The translations under genes and the position numbers were made by a program. Shown here piece by piece: positions 40,887 through 49,923 of a stretch of DNA of 64,000 nucleotides. Each line of letters opens with the position of its first letter. The stretch's first letter is position 1. This stretch comes from an uncultured Clostridia bacterium (GTDB lineage: Bacteria > Bacillota > Clostridia > Lachnospirales > Anaerotignaceae). The DNA is taken from the NCBI GenBank assembly GCA_944378105.1, contig CALWGC010000023.1, forward strand, positions 19,443 to 83,442, read 5' to 3'. The notes beneath the pieces are model-generated. The model was not told the origin of the DNA. It made no database searches and worked only from the letters and a program-made list of their open reading frames with translations.

Positions 40887-41435
40887 ATGCGGATGTTTTT
40901 GGCAATCGAGCTGGAAGAAGCGTGGAAAGAACAACTGTCTCTTTTGCAGCAAGAGGTGGGGAAAAGATGCCAAGGAGGGCATTTTACTGAAAAAAATAAC
41001 CTACATTTGACGGTGAAATTCATTGGAGAAGTCAAAAGAGACGAGTTGGACGCTTTGGTGGCGGCCACGGCAGAAGCAGGGGGCGCCACACGGGCATTTT
41101 CCATGGAAATCGCCCGTCTAGGCTACTTTTCACGGGGAAAACGGGCCATTTTATGGGCAGGCATTGGGGCAAACCCTGCTCTTGTGCGATTACACCAAAA
41201 TGTGGAACGTGCCATGCAAAAACAGGGCTTTGCCCGGGACCGTGCCAAGTATACCCCACATATCACGTTGGGCCGGGAACTGGCGTTTTTAGCGCCTTTC
41301 GAGCAAATGCAAAAAGAAGCGGCCATCGACATTGCGCCTATGGCGGTTACTCGTCTTTCTCTCATGGAAAGTCGGCGGGAAGGACCTCGATTGATTTATC
41401 GACCGGTTTTTGTGCAAAATCTTCGGGGAAAATGA
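40887..41435 (+). CDS. thpR: RNA 2',3'-cyclic phosphodiesterase (2'-5' RNA ligase family)
   Basis: The 182-residue protein starts M-R-M-F-L-A-I-E-L and carries the two catalytic tetrapeptides of the 2H phosphoesterase family: H-L-T-V (followed by K-F-I-G-E-V) and H-I-T-L-G-R. The family hydrolyses 2',3'-cyclic phosphate ends or joins tRNA halves in vitro; its physiological role is unclear. AAGGGGG precedes the ATG at 40887; an ATG at 40893 is also possible. Confidence 0.9.
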   Translation: MRMFLAIELEEAWKEQLSLLQQEVGKRCQGGHFTEKNNLHLTVKFIGEVKRDELDALVAATAEAGGATRAFSMEIARLGYFSRGKRAILWAGIGANPALVRLHQNVERAMQKQGFARDRAKYTPHITLGRELAFLAPFEQMQKEAAIDIAPMAVTRLSLMESRREGPRLIYRPVFVQNLRGK

Positions 41436-41591
41436 GAAAAAATGGTTTTTTTAGACTGAAATTTAGCAGTTGTGAACAAAAAAAGAGTGCAATATCAGAT
41501 TGCATAAAACAAAAAGTGTTTATTTGTGTATTTTTATTGTAAACTCCTAACATGTTCCAGTCTTTCCAGTGGTTTGTATGTGCAAAAAAGC

Positions 41592-41621
41592 TTGACAATT
41601 CTATGACAACTAAGGTAACAT
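41592..41621 (+). promoter_or_regulatory. Promoter of the acyl-CoA dehydrogenase-etf operon
   Basis: A perfect TTGACA (41592-41597) and TAACAT (41616-41621) are 18 bases apart. The predicted leader of about 225 bases is long for one gene start. Confidence 0.55.
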
Positions 41622-41679
41622 AGGGGATAGGGAATTGGCAAAACAACAATGAACTACGAAAGCGAAAATCGAGAAAAAG

Positions 41680-41759
41680 TTTGCAAAGAGCAGAAGGGCT
41701 TTTTTCGGCCCCAGGACATCGGTCTTGACTGCGCCCATACTTTTTCTGCTTTTTGCAAA
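41680..41759 (+). promoter_or_regulatory. Long hairpin in the acyl-CoA dehydrogenase leader
   Basis: Sixteen bases at 41680-41695 pair with 41744-41759 with one mismatch, enclosing GGGC/GCCC pairings. It lies between promoter and gene and has no T-run, so it is not a plain terminator. No riboswitch class was recognised. Confidence 0.5.
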
Positions 41760-41854
41760 GCACACAGACCAGTCTCCCCAAATAAACCAGAAAAAAGTCT
41801 CGTCCCGGGCAAAAACAGGACAACGGTTGATTGGATGATAAGGAGGAAAGTTGA

Positions 41855-42997
41855 ATGGATTTTACATTGTCTAAGGAACATAAGTTATTACAGGAAATGT
41901 ACAGAAAATTTGCCGAAAACGAAGTAAAACCTTTGGCAGAAGAAGTGGATGAAGAAGAAAGAGTGCCTTATGAAACCGTAGAAAAACTGAAACGGTATGG
42001 CATGCTGGGCATTCCATTTCCAAAGGAATACGGCGGCCAAGGCGGCGACGTGCTGGCCTATGTAATGTGTGTAGAAGAAATGGCAAAAGTTTGCGGTACC
42101 ACCGCCGTTATCATCTCCGCTCACACCTCTCTTTGCGCTACCCCAATTTATGAATTCGGTACGGAAGAACAAAAACAAAAATACTTGGTTCCTCTGGCAA
42201 AAGGCGAAAAAATCGGTGCATTTGGTTTGACCGAACCAGGCGCTGGTACCGATGCCGCAGGCCAGCAGACCAAAGCCGTACTGGAAGGCGACCACTATGT
42301 ATTAAACGGTTCCAAAATCTTTATCACCAACGCTGGCTTTGCTGACATTTTCATCATCTTTGCCATGACCGATAAATCCAAAGGCACCAGAGGCATTTCT
42401 GCTTTCATCGTAGAAAAAGACTTCCCTGGCTTCTCCGTTGGCAAACACGAAAAGAAAATGGGTATCAAAGGTTCTTCCACCTGCGAACTGATCATGGAAA
42501 ACTGCATCGTGCCAAAAGAAAACCTGCTGGGCCAAGAAGGCAAAGGCTTTGGCATTGCCATGAAGACACTGGATGGCGGCCGTATTGGTATCGCTTCTCA
42601 GGCTTTGGGTATTGGCGAAGGCGCTTTGGATGAAACCATCAAGTACGTGAAAGAAAGAAAACAGTTTGGCAAGAGAATTTCTCAGTTCCAGAACACCCAG
42701 TTTGAAATTGCTTCCATGAAAGCAGATTTGGATGCTGCACAGTTGCTGGTTTACCGTGCTGCTTGTGCAAAACAGAACAAAGAACCATATGGCCACATGG
42801 CTGCCATGGCAAAATTGTTTGCTTCCAACACCGCAAGCGACGTAACCAGAAGATGCGTACAGCTGCACGGCGGTTATGGCTACACCAGAGAATATCCGGT
42901 GGAAAGAATGATGAGAGACGCCAAGATTACCGAAATCTACGAAGGTACGTCTGAAGTACAAAAGATGGTGATTGCCTCTTATCTGAAAGTGAACTAA
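41855..42997 (+). CDS. Short-chain acyl-CoA dehydrogenase (butyryl-/acryloyl-CoA type)
   Basis: The 380-residue flavoprotein has the FAD/substrate motifs of the acyl-CoA dehydrogenase family (F-G-L-T-E-P-G-A-G-T-D-A, then F-I-T-N-A-G), and the C-terminal Y-E-G-T-S-E-V-Q with catalytic Glu363. With EtfAB it can reduce crotonyl-CoA or acryloyl-CoA, possibly by electron bifurcation with ferredoxin. The chain length and direction cannot be read from sequence. AAGGAGG precedes the ATG, and etfB follows 22 bases later. Confidence 0.93.
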   Translation: MDFTLSKEHKLLQEMYRKFAENEVKPLAEEVDEEERVPYETVEKLKRYGMLGIPFPKEYGGQGGDVLAYVMCVEEMAKVCGTTAVIISAHTSLCATPIYEFGTEEQKQKYLVPLAKGEKIGAFGLTEPGAGTDAAGQQTKAVLEGDHYVLNGSKIFITNAGFADIFIIFAMTDKSKGTRGISAFIVEKDFPGFSVGKHEKKMGIKGSSTCELIMENCIVPKENLLGQEGKGFGIAMKTLDGGRIGIASQALGIGEGALDETIKYVKERKQFGKRISQFQNTQFEIASMKADLDAAQLLVYRAACAKQNKEPYGHMAAMAKLFASNTASDVTRRCVQLHGGYGYTREYPVERMMRDAKITEIYEGTSEVQKMVIASYLKVN

Positions 42998-43019
42998 TCT
43001 GGAAGGGAGATAATACAGT

Positions 43020-43820
43020 ATGAAAATTGTGGTATGCGTAAAGCAAGTTCCTGATACAACGGAAGTGAAACTGGATCCCGTAACCAATACTTTGATTCGT
43101 GACGGCGTGCCAAGTATCATCAACCCAGACGATAAAGCAGGGATTGAAGCTGCTTTGCAGTTGAAAGAAAAATTGAACGACGGTTCCACCGTAACCATCG
43201 TTTCCATGGGCCCTCCTCAGGCTGATGTGGCACTGAGAGAAGCGCTGGCCATGGGTGCAGACGAAGCTTATTTGCTCAGCGACCGTGCATTTGGTGGTTC
43301 TGACACCTTTGCAACTTCCACCATCATTGCAGCTGGCCTGAAAAAAATCGGTTTTGACCTGGTCATCACCGGTCGTCAGGCCATCGACGGCGACACCGCA
43401 CAGGTTGGCCCACAGATTGCAGAACACTTGGGTATCCCTCAGGTAAGCTATGCAGAAGATGTACAGATTGAAAATGGCGATACTGTTGTGGTAAAACGTC
43501 AGTTTGAAGACAGATATCACATTTTGGAAATGAAAACCCCTTGCCTGTTGACTGCTTTGGCAGAATTGGCAGAACCAAGATATATGTCTGTTGGCGGCTG
43601 CTTTGACGCTTACAGAGAAAAAGAAGTAAAAGTTTTGGGCTTTGAAGACCTGAAAGATATGTTCAACCCAGAACACATCGGCCTGAAAGGCTCTCCTACC
43701 AACGTATTTAAGTCCTTCACCAAACAGGCCAAAGGCGCTGGTACCGTTTACAAAGACATCTCCGCAGAAGATGCTGTAGCGGCCATCGTTGCCAAACTGG
43801 AAGAAAGACACATTATCTAA
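43020..43820 (+). CDS. etfB: Electron transfer flavoprotein subunit beta
   Basis: The 266-residue protein starts M-K-I-V-V-C-V-K-Q-V-P-D-T, as in EtfB, and has the A-L-R-E-A-L-A-M-G-A-D-E-A and G-R-Q-A-I-D-G-D-T-A-Q-V-G-P segments. Residues V-K-R-Q-F-E and the conserved Leu helix follow. EtfB carries the bifurcating FAD or AMP site and pairs with EtfA and the acyl-CoA dehydrogenase encoded upstream. GGAAGGGAG precedes the ATG. Confidence 0.95.
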   Translation: MKIVVCVKQVPDTTEVKLDPVTNTLIRDGVPSIINPDDKAGIEAALQLKEKLNDGSTVTIVSMGPPQADVALREALAMGADEAYLLSDRAFGGSDTFATSTIIAAGLKKIGFDLVITGRQAIDGDTAQVGPQIAEHLGIPQVSYAEDVQIENGDTVVVKRQFEDRYHILEMKTPCLLTALAELAEPRYMSVGGCFDAYREKEVKVLGFEDLKDMFNPEHIGLKGSPTNVFKSFTKQAKGAGTVYKDISAEDAVAAIVAKLEERHII

Positions 43821-43841
43821 GGAGAAGGAGGAGAACCGGAC

Positions 43842-44849
43842 ATGAGTAAAGATGTATTTGTATTGATGGAACAAAGAGATGGCGAGCTGCAGAAAGTCGG
43901 CATTGAATTGCTGGGCGAAGCAACGAAGCTGGCCAAAGATTTGGATGAAAAAGTAGTTGCCGTATTGCTTGGCTGTGACATCAAAGAAAAAGCACAGACC
44001 TGTATTGCTTACGGTGCAGATAAAGTTATCGTGGTAGACGATCCAGAATTGAAAGAATATTTGACCGAGCCTTATGCACTGGCTTTGACTCAGATCATCA
44101 AAGAAGAAGAACCGGAAATCCTGCTTTATGGCGCAAGCTCCATCGGCCGTGACCTGGCTCCTAGAGTATCGGCCAGAGTACACACCGGTTTGACCGCAGA
44201 CTGCACCGGCCTTGCCATTGCAGAAGACACCAAACTGCTGATGATGACCCGTCCTGCTTTCGGCGGCAACATCATGGCAACCATCCTTTGCAAAAACCAT
44301 CGTCCACAGATGGCAACCGTTCGTCCAGGCGTAATGAAAGCCCTGGAAAGAGACAACACCAGAACGGGCGAAGTTGTGGAAAAAACCGTAGACTTCTCCA
44401 AAGACACCCATGGTGTAAAAATCAGAGAAGTCATCAAAGAAGGCAAAAAAGCGGTGGATATCACCGAAGCCAAATATTTGGTTTCTGGCGGCCGTGGCAT
44501 TGGCAGCCCAGAATTCTTTGGCACTTTGCAGGAATTGGCTGACGTTTTGGGCGGCGAAATTTCTTCTTCCAGAGCAAACGTGGATGCTGGCTGGATTGAC
44601 AGAAGCAGACAGGTAGGCCAGACCGGTAAAACTGTTCGTCCTGACTTGTATATCGCCTGCGGTATCTCCGGCGCAATCCAGCACGTGGCTGGTATGGAAG
44701 GTTCCGAATATATCATTGCCATCAACAAAAACGACACCGCACCAATCTTTGATGTGGCAGACTTGGGCGTTGTGGGCGATGTGAAAGTGATCGTTCCAAA
44801 ACTGACAGAAGCAATCAAAAAAGTAAAAGAAGCAAAAGCTGCCCAGTAA
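43842..44849 (+). CDS. etfA: Electron transfer flavoprotein subunit alpha
   Basis: The 335-residue protein has the ETF alpha N-terminal domain and the C-terminal FAD domain with S-G-G-R-G-I-G-S, G-A-S-R-A/V-D-A-G-like S-S-R-A-N-V-D-A-G, G-Q-T-G-K-T-V-R-P, and A-C-G-I-S-G-A-I-Q-H. There is no extra ferredoxin domain. Its order acd-etfB-etfA matches butyrate- and propionate-forming Clostridia. GGAGAAGGAGG precedes the ATG. Confidence 0.95.
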   Translation: MSKDVFVLMEQRDGELQKVGIELLGEATKLAKDLDEKVVAVLLGCDIKEKAQTCIAYGADKVIVVDDPELKEYLTEPYALALTQIIKEEEPEILLYGASSIGRDLAPRVSARVHTGLTADCTGLAIAEDTKLLMMTRPAFGGNIMATILCKNHRPQMATVRPGVMKALERDNTRTGEVVEKTVDFSKDTHGVKIREVIKEGKKAVDITEAKYLVSGGRGIGSPEFFGTLQELADVLGGEISSSRANVDAGWIDRSRQVGQTGKTVRPDLYIACGISGAIQHVAGMEGSEYIIAINKNDTAPIFDVADLGVVGDVKVIVPKLTEAIKKVKEAKAAQ

Positions 44850-44863
44850 TTGGACAGAACATG

Positions 44864-44894
44864 AGGGCAGGATGGGTTTCATCCTGCCCTTTTT
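44864..44894 (+). terminator. Terminator of the acd-etfBA operon
   Basis: AGGGCAGGATG pairs perfectly with CATCCTGCCCT, followed by TTTT. Confidence 0.92.
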
Positions 44895-45048
44895 GATCAA
44901 AGCCGGATGGAAGGAAAGGGAAAAAACGTGGTTTTTGCCCTTCTTTTTGTCGGGCCTATTGTTGTCTTAACGGGATGTTTGGTTGTAGGGGAGCCAAGGC
45001 TGTTGGGGAAAAAAGAAAGGCCTTGGAACAAGAGAGGAGTTTACACGT

Positions 45049-46482
45049 TTGTCGCGATTTTTTCGGTATCTGGACGAAAGATTTCATGTTACAAGGGATG
45101 GTTCTTCGTTACAGACGGAATTCTTTTCCGGCGTAACGGCTTATTTTACCATGGTTTACATCTTATTTTTGGTGCCCAATACCATTATGGCTTCCTTTCC
45201 GGAGGCCTTTGACGATGCGGGCAATTTGGCCCAAGATGTGATTTTATCCAATGGGGTGTCGGCCAATGATATGCTCATTGCGCTGACGATGATGGCTTGT
45301 ATTACGGCAGCCATCGGGACATTGATTTTATCTTGTTATGCAAATTTACCCTTTGCGCAAGGGCCGAGCCTTGCCATCAGCACCTTTGTTTCCTACACCC
45401 TTTGTATTCGGATGGACTATACGTATAACGAGGCGCTGGCCGCCGTTTTTTTAAGTGGTATTATTTTCTTTGTGCTCATTCAACTGGGGGTGGAGCGCAA
45501 AATCCAAGACGCCATACCCACCAATATCAAATTTGCGGTGACGGTGGGCATTGGTATTTTCATTGCCTTTATGGGCTTACAAAAGGCCCATGTGGTGGAG
45601 GCCAACGGCAAAAACTTGGTACAGATGGTTTCCATTGCCGAAGGCGGTAGCTATGCCGCCAGTGCCATTCTTTGTTTGATTGGCATTGTTATCATCGGTA
45701 TTATGATGGTCAAACATATCCACGGCGCCATTCTTTGGGGCAAGCTGATTTGTATTGTGCTGGCCATTCCGTTGGGGTTGATGCATTTGAGCGATTTTAC
45801 CTTTGAATTTGGCGCATTGCGGGCGGTCAAAGAGGCGTTATATTTGGATTTTGCGGGACTTTTTACGCCCCATGGGCCTTGGGGCACAGGCGGCGTACTG
45901 ATTTCTGTGGCCACCATCATTTCCACTTTGTGCATCATGGACGTATTTGAAACCATGGGCACCATCATTGCCACGGACTATATCATCACCGTCAGCAAGG
46001 AAGGCAACATCAACGAGCGCTTTACCCGTGTGCTGCGGGCCGACGCCATCAGCACCACCATTGGCGCCCTGCTTGGGGTGACCAGCGTTTCTACGTATGT
46101 GGAAAGTACGGCCATGGCCTTAGAAGGCGGAAGGACCGGCTTAAGCGGCGTGGTGACGGCCATCTTATTTTTCCTGACCATTTTGATTGCACCGTTTGCC
46201 TCGGCTATTCCGTCGGCGGCCACGGCCACGACGCTGATTATGTCGGGGGTGTTGATGGTAAATGCCATCAAATATATTAACTTTGACGATATCGATCAGG
46301 CCATTCCGGCGTTTTTGACGATGATTATGATGCCCTTAAGCTATAGCTTGGTGACGGGGATTGCGGTGGGGCTGATTACCCATACGCTGATTGCCGTTTT
46401 CACAGGACGGGTGAAGTATCTGAAAAAAGGTACTGTGATTTTGGCCCTGATTTTCTGTTTACAATTTTTCTTAATTCAATGA
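45049..46482 (+). CDS. NCS2 family nucleobase permease (AzgA-like)
   Basis: The 477-residue membrane protein has about 12-14 spans and the AzgA-type signatures: E-F-F-S-G-V-T-A-Y-F-T-M-V-Y-I near the start, G-P-S-L-A-I-S-T-F, and the cytosine-facing T-S-V-S-T-Y-V-E-S-T-A. Such permeases import adenine, guanine or hypoxanthine with protons. Start is a TTG at 45049 with GAGAGGAG upstream. A CCAAGGC/GCCTTGG hairpin precedes it; no purine riboswitch pattern was seen. Confidence 0.86.
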   Translation: MSRFFRYLDERFHVTRDGSSLQTEFFSGVTAYFTMVYILFLVPNTIMASFPEAFDDAGNLAQDVILSNGVSANDMLIALTMMACITAAIGTLILSCYANLPFAQGPSLAISTFVSYTLCIRMDYTYNEALAAVFLSGIIFFVLIQLGVERKIQDAIPTNIKFAVTVGIGIFIAFMGLQKAHVVEANGKNLVQMVSIAEGGSYAASAILCLIGIVIIGIMMVKHIHGAILWGKLICIVLAIPLGLMHLSDFTFEFGALRAVKEALYLDFAGLFTPHGPWGTGGVLISVATIISTLCIMDVFETMGTIIATDYIITVSKEGNINERFTRVLRADAISTTIGALLGVTSVSTYVESTAMALEGGRTGLSGVVTAILFFLTILIAPFASAIPSAATATTLIMSGVLMVNAIKYINFDDIDQAIPAFLTMIMMPLSYSLVTGIAVGLITHTLIAVFTGRVKYLKKGTVILALIFCLQFFLIQ

Positions 46483-46485
46483 CGA

Positions 46486-46551
46486 AAAAACGGCCTTTGG
46501 CAAACCGCTTCTTTTGGCTGGGATAGTGGGTTGCTTGGGGCCGTCTTTTTT
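46486..46551 (+). terminator. Probable terminator of the NCS2 permease
   Basis: ACGGCC (46490-46495) and GGCCGT (46539-46544) pair with further imperfect inner stems, followed by CTTTTTT. Confidence 0.55.
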
Positions 46552-46606
46552 GTGGGAATGGTGAGAAAGGGGGAAGAAAGAAGGATTTTTTTCCCTGTTT
46601 TGTATC

Positions 46607-46635
46607 TTGCGGCAAGGAGTTGTTCCAGGTATAAT
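46607..46635 (+). promoter_or_regulatory. Promoter of the ACT-DUF711 pair
   Basis: TTGCGG (46607-46612) and a perfect TATAAT (46630-46635) are 17 bases apart. Confidence 0.7.
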
Positions 46636-46691
46636 AAAAGATAGATTGTTTTTTTACGTACAAAAGCCAATCAATTTAAGGAGGGTTCTTC

Positions 46692-46961
46692 ATGAAAGGA
46701 ATTATCACGGTATTGGGCAAGGATAAAGTGGGCATCATTGCAAAAGTTTGTATCTTCTTGTCTGAAAACGGGATCAATATTTTGGATATTTCGCAAACCA
46801 TTGTACAAGGGTATTTCAATATGTTGATGATTGTGGACATGGAAAAAAGCGCCATTGGTCTGGATGAAGTATATGCGGGCTTGAAAAAACTGGAAGAAGA
46901 AATTGGTGTGGAAATTAAGCTGCAAAGAGAAGATATTTTTGACAGCATGCACCGCATCTAA
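46692..46961 (+). CDS. ACT domain-containing protein
   Basis: The 89-residue protein is a single ACT domain (V-L-G-K-D-K-V-G-I-I-A-K-V at 7-19; I-N-I-L-D-I-S-Q-T-I-V-Q-G-Y-F-N-M). It resembles GcvR-like or UPF0237 amino-acid sensors. AAGGAGG lies upstream. It is directly followed by the DUF711 protein, a pairing seen across Firmicutes and Archaea, so it may bind the ligand that controls the partner. Confidence 0.9.
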   Translation: MKGIITVLGKDKVGIIAKVCIFLSENGINILDISQTIVQGYFNMLMIVDMEKSAIGLDEVYAGLKKLEEEIGVEIKLQREDIFDSMHRI

Positions 46962-46979
46962 GCAAAAGGAGGTAGCCGG

Positions 46980-48338
46980 ATGATTTCCAGACGTGAAATA
47001 CTTGAAACAAACAAGATGATCCAGGAAGAAAACCTGGACGTGCGCACCATTACCATGGGCATCAGCTTGTTGGACTGCGCCGATAGCGACATTGACCGGT
47101 TTAACGAGAAAGTATACAAAAAAATCACCACCTGTGCCAAAGACTTGGTGAAGGTGGGCGAACAGTTGGAAAAGGAATTTGGCATTCCCATTGTCAATAA
47201 ACGGATTTCTGTCACACCCATTGCCATTGCAGCGGCCGGATGCAAAGCCGACAGCTATGTGTCGGTGGCAAAAACTTTGGACCGGGCGGCCAAAGAAGTG
47301 GGCGTCAACTTCATTGGCGGTTTTTCTGCCTTGGTACATAAAGGCTGCACGGAAAGCGACCGGGTACTGATCGATTCCATTCCAGAAGCGTTGAGCGTGA
47401 CGGATGTGGTTTGTTCTTCGGTGAACATTGGTACTTCCCGCAACGGGCTGGATATGGACGCCGTGCGGAGAATGGGCGAAGTCATCAAGGAAACGGCCGA
47501 AAGAAGCAAGGATCGCGGCTGCATTGGCTGTGCCAAGTTGGTGGTATTTTGTAATGCTGTGGAAGATAATCCGTTTATGGCCGGTGCCTTCCACGGGGTG
47601 GGCGAAAAAGATTGCGTCATTAACGTAGGCGTCAGCGGCCCTGGTGTGGTAAAACGGGCGTTGGAAGAATGCCGCGGGGCAGACTTTGAAACGTTGTGCG
47701 AAACCATCAAAAAGACGGCCTTTAAAATCACCCGTGTGGGCCAGTTGGTGGCCCAGGAAGCCAGCAAACGGTTGGGCGTGCCCTTTGGTATCATTGACCT
47801 GTCTTTGGCGCCAACGCCTGCCATTGGCGATAGTATTGCAGAAATTTTCCAGGAAATGGGCTTGGAACAGGCTGGGGCCCCTGGCACGACGGCGGCTTTG
47901 GCCATCTTAAACGACAATGTGAAAAAAGGCGGTGTCATGGCCAGCAGCTATGTGGGCGGTTTAAGCGGCGCCTTCATTCCTGTCAGCGAAGATAACGGCA
48001 TGATTGAAGCCACCAAGCTTGGGGCTTTGACACTGGAAAAATTGGAAGCTATGACCTGTGTTTGCTCGGTGGGTCTGGACATGATTGCCATTCCTGGCGA
48101 CACCTCTGCCGCCACCATCTCTGGGATCATTGCCGACGAAGCGGCCATTGGTATGGTCAACAACAAAACGACGGCCGTGCGTCTCATTCCGGTGATTGGA
48201 AAAGGCGTTGGGGAAATGGTGGAATTTGGCGGTCTGTTGGGTTATGCGCCTATTATGCCGGTGAACACCTTCTCCTGTGAAGGATTCATTGGCCGCGGCG
48301 GCCGGATTCCTGCGCCAATTCACAGTTTCAAAAACTAA
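46980..48338 (+). CDS. PFL/DUF711 (UPF0210) family protein
   Basis: The 452-residue protein matches UPF0210/DUF711 over its length: [16 protein letters not shown] at the start, [11 protein letters not shown], and [16 protein letters not shown]. It is related to glycyl-radical pyruvate formate-lyase folds but lacks a glycyl-radical motif. Function is unknown. AAAGGAGG precedes the ATG, 18 bases after the ACT gene. Confidence 0.9.
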   Translation: MISRREILETNKMIQEENLDVRTITMGISLLDCADSDIDRFNEKVYKKITTCAKDLVKVGEQLEKEFGIPIVNKRISVTPIAIAAAGCKADSYVSVAKTLDRAAKEVGVNFIGGFSALVHKGCTESDRVLIDSIPEALSVTDVVCSSVNIGTSRNGLDMDAVRRMGEVIKETAERSKDRGCIGCAKLVVFCNAVEDNPFMAGAFHGVGEKDCVINVGVSGPGVVKRALEECRGADFETLCETIKKTAFKITRVGQLVAQEASKRLGVPFGIIDLSLAPTPAIGDSIAEIFQEMGLEQAGAPGTTAALAILNDNVKKGGVMASSYVGGLSGAFIPVSEDNGMIEATKLGALTLEKLEAMTCVCSVGLDMIAIPGDTSAATISGIIADEAAIGMVNNKTTAVRLIPVIGKGVGEMVEFGGLLGYAPIMPVNTFSCEGFIGRGGRIPAPIHSFKN

Positions 48339-48351
48339 TTTTTGTGTTTTC

Positions 48352-48414
48352 CCGTCTGTTTGCCTGCGGTGGCCCAGCAGACGGATCCGCCGGGCCACAA
48401 ACCCGGCTTTTTTT
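48352..48414 (+). terminator. Terminator with competing or pseudoknotted stems upstream of pepD
   Basis: GCCGGG (48389-48394) and CCCGGC (48402-48407) form a hairpin followed by seven T. Upstream, CCGTCTG (48352-48358) pairs with CAGACGG (48378-48384), and GTGGCCC in its loop (48369-48375) can pair with GGGCCAC (48392-48398), which would disrupt the terminator. Confidence 0.7.
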
Positions 48415-48465
48415 CATAAAATCAGTAACTGAGGTACAAACTAGAACAAAAAGGAGATTTTTGTG

Positions 48466-49914
48466 ATGACCATAAAAGATTGTCAGCCGCAGGCCGTATT
48501 TTCCATGTTTGAAGCATTGGCGGCCATTCCTCGCGGCAGCGGAAAAGAAAAAAAAGTCAGCGATTGGATTGTTTCGGAAGGAAAAAAGCTGGGACTCGAC
48601 GTATATCAAGATGAAGCCCATAATGTCATCATCAAAAAGCCAGGGACGGCTGGGTATGAACAAAGTGCGCCGGTGATTTTGCAGGGCCATATGGACATGG
48701 TTTGCGAAAAGGAAGAAGGGCTGGACTTTGATTTTGAAACCGACGGGATTCGGTTGCTGGTGGAAGGCGACTTTTTGACGGCAGACGGCACCACATTGGG
48801 CGGCGACGACGGGGTTGCCGTTGCGATGATGTTGGCGCTGTTGGCTGCAAAAGACGTGGCCCATCCGCCCATTGAAGCCGTTTTCACTTCCGACGAAGAA
48901 GCAGGCATGAACGGGATTCGGGCTTTGGATTGCACAAAGTTAAGCGGCCGGCGTTTGATCAATTTGGATTCGGAAGAAGAAGGGCACATCCTTTCTTGCT
49001 GTGCCGGCGGGATGAAATCGGTGACCAGTTTGCCTTTGGATTGGGAGAAGGCCAAAGAGGGCAGCTGCTTTTTGGAACTGTTTTTGACCGGCTTGGCCGG
49101 GGGACACTCTGGCAGCGATATTCATTTGCAGCGGGCCAACGCCCATCGGTTGATGGGACGTTTGTTACAGCGGTTGATGGAAAAGGCTCAGGTACAGGTG
49201 GCCCATGTCCATGGCGGAAACATGGATAATGCCATTGCCAGAAGCTGTCGGGCCATCATTGTCTGCGACGGGGCCCAGGAGGCCACGGTGAAAACCGAAG
49301 CGGCACTTTGGCTTGCACAAATGCAGGATGAATATGCCGGGGCCGAACACGCCATGGAGCTACAGGTGACAGAAGGGCAGGCACAGGATGCAGTGATGAA
49401 AGAAGACTGTGCCAAAAAAGTGGTGGCGCTTTTGACCTTGACGCCCTTTGGCGTGCAGACCATGAGTCTGGCCATGCCGGGGTTGGTGGAAAGCTCCAAC
49501 AACTTGGGCATTGTGCGCACCACAAAGGAAGCCTTTACGCTGACTTGTGCCGGCAGAAGCTCGGTAAAAAGCAGAAAGGAATTCCTCTCCCGCCGGTTAT
49601 CGGCCTTGGCTGATTTGGTGGGTGCTTCCTACAGCGAACATGGAGACTATCCGGCTTGGGAATATGAAGCCCATTCTCCGCTGCGGGAAACCATGGTGAC
49701 GGTTTATGAGCAGTTGTTTGGTCAAAAACCACAGGTGGACGCCATCCATGCGGGGTTAGAGTGCGGGATGTTTGCCCAAAACATTGCCGGCATTGATATG
49801 GCTTCCATTGGGCCAAATATGTATGATGTGCATACCACAAAGGAACGGTTGTCCATTTCCTCGGTGGAACGCACATGGCGTTATTTGCAGGAGATCTTGC
49901 GGAATTTGAAATAA
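48466..49914 (+). CDS. pepD: Aminoacyl-histidine dipeptidase (PepD/M20 family)
   Basis: The 482-residue protein is a dinuclear zinc M20 peptidase: Q-G-H-M-D-M-V-C-E (first ligand and catalytic Asp), G-G-D-D-G-V-A-V-A-M (bridging Asp), and T-S-D-E-E-A-G-M-N-G (catalytic Glu pair). PepD cleaves Xaa-His dipeptides such as carnosine and other dipeptides. The ATG at 48466 has GGAG nine bases upstream; the GTG at 48463 is in frame. The AI-2E-type permease gene follows 10 bases later. Confidence 0.93.
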   Translation: MTIKDCQPQAVFSMFEALAAIPRGSGKEKKVSDWIVSEGKKLGLDVYQDEAHNVIIKKPGTAGYEQSAPVILQGHMDMVCEKEEGLDFDFETDGIRLLVEGDFLTADGTTLGGDDGVAVAMMLALLAAKDVAHPPIEAVFTSDEEAGMNGIRALDCTKLSGRRLINLDSEEEGHILSCCAGGMKSVTSLPLDWEKAKEGSCFLELFLTGLAGGHSGSDIHLQRANAHRLMGRLLQRLMEKAQVQVAHVHGGNMDNAIARSCRAIIVCDGAQEATVKTEAALWLAQMQDEYAGAEHAMELQVTEGQAQDAVMKEDCAKKVVALLTLTPFGVQTMSLAMPGLVESSNNLGIVRTTKEAFTLTCAGRSSVKSRKEFLSRRLSALADLVGASYSEHGDYPAWEYEAHSPLRETMVTVYEQLFGQKPQVDAIHAGLECGMFAQNIAGIDMASIGPNMYDVHTTKERLSISSVERTWRYLQEILRNLK

Positions 49915-49923
49915 GAGGTGTCT

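Noticed and set aside
42927..44900. 657-codon minus-strand frame antisense to etfBA
   Set aside because: Codon-position shadow of the well supported etfB and etfA genes; no family.
44895..45048. Purine riboswitch ahead of the nucleobase permease
   Set aside because: The three-way junction and conserved loop bases of purine riboswitches were not found; only a plain 7-bp hairpin is present.
44907..45212. Open frame with a lipobox-like V-L-T-G-C after a hydrophobic start, upstream of the NCS2 permease
   Set aside because: No ribosome site, starts beside the etfA terminator, and overlaps the NCS2 gene in another frame.
48352..48414. ZTP (pfl motif) riboswitch ahead of pepD
   Set aside because: The CCGCC..GGGC part is similar, but the conserved upstream GACUGGCG-type segment is missing.
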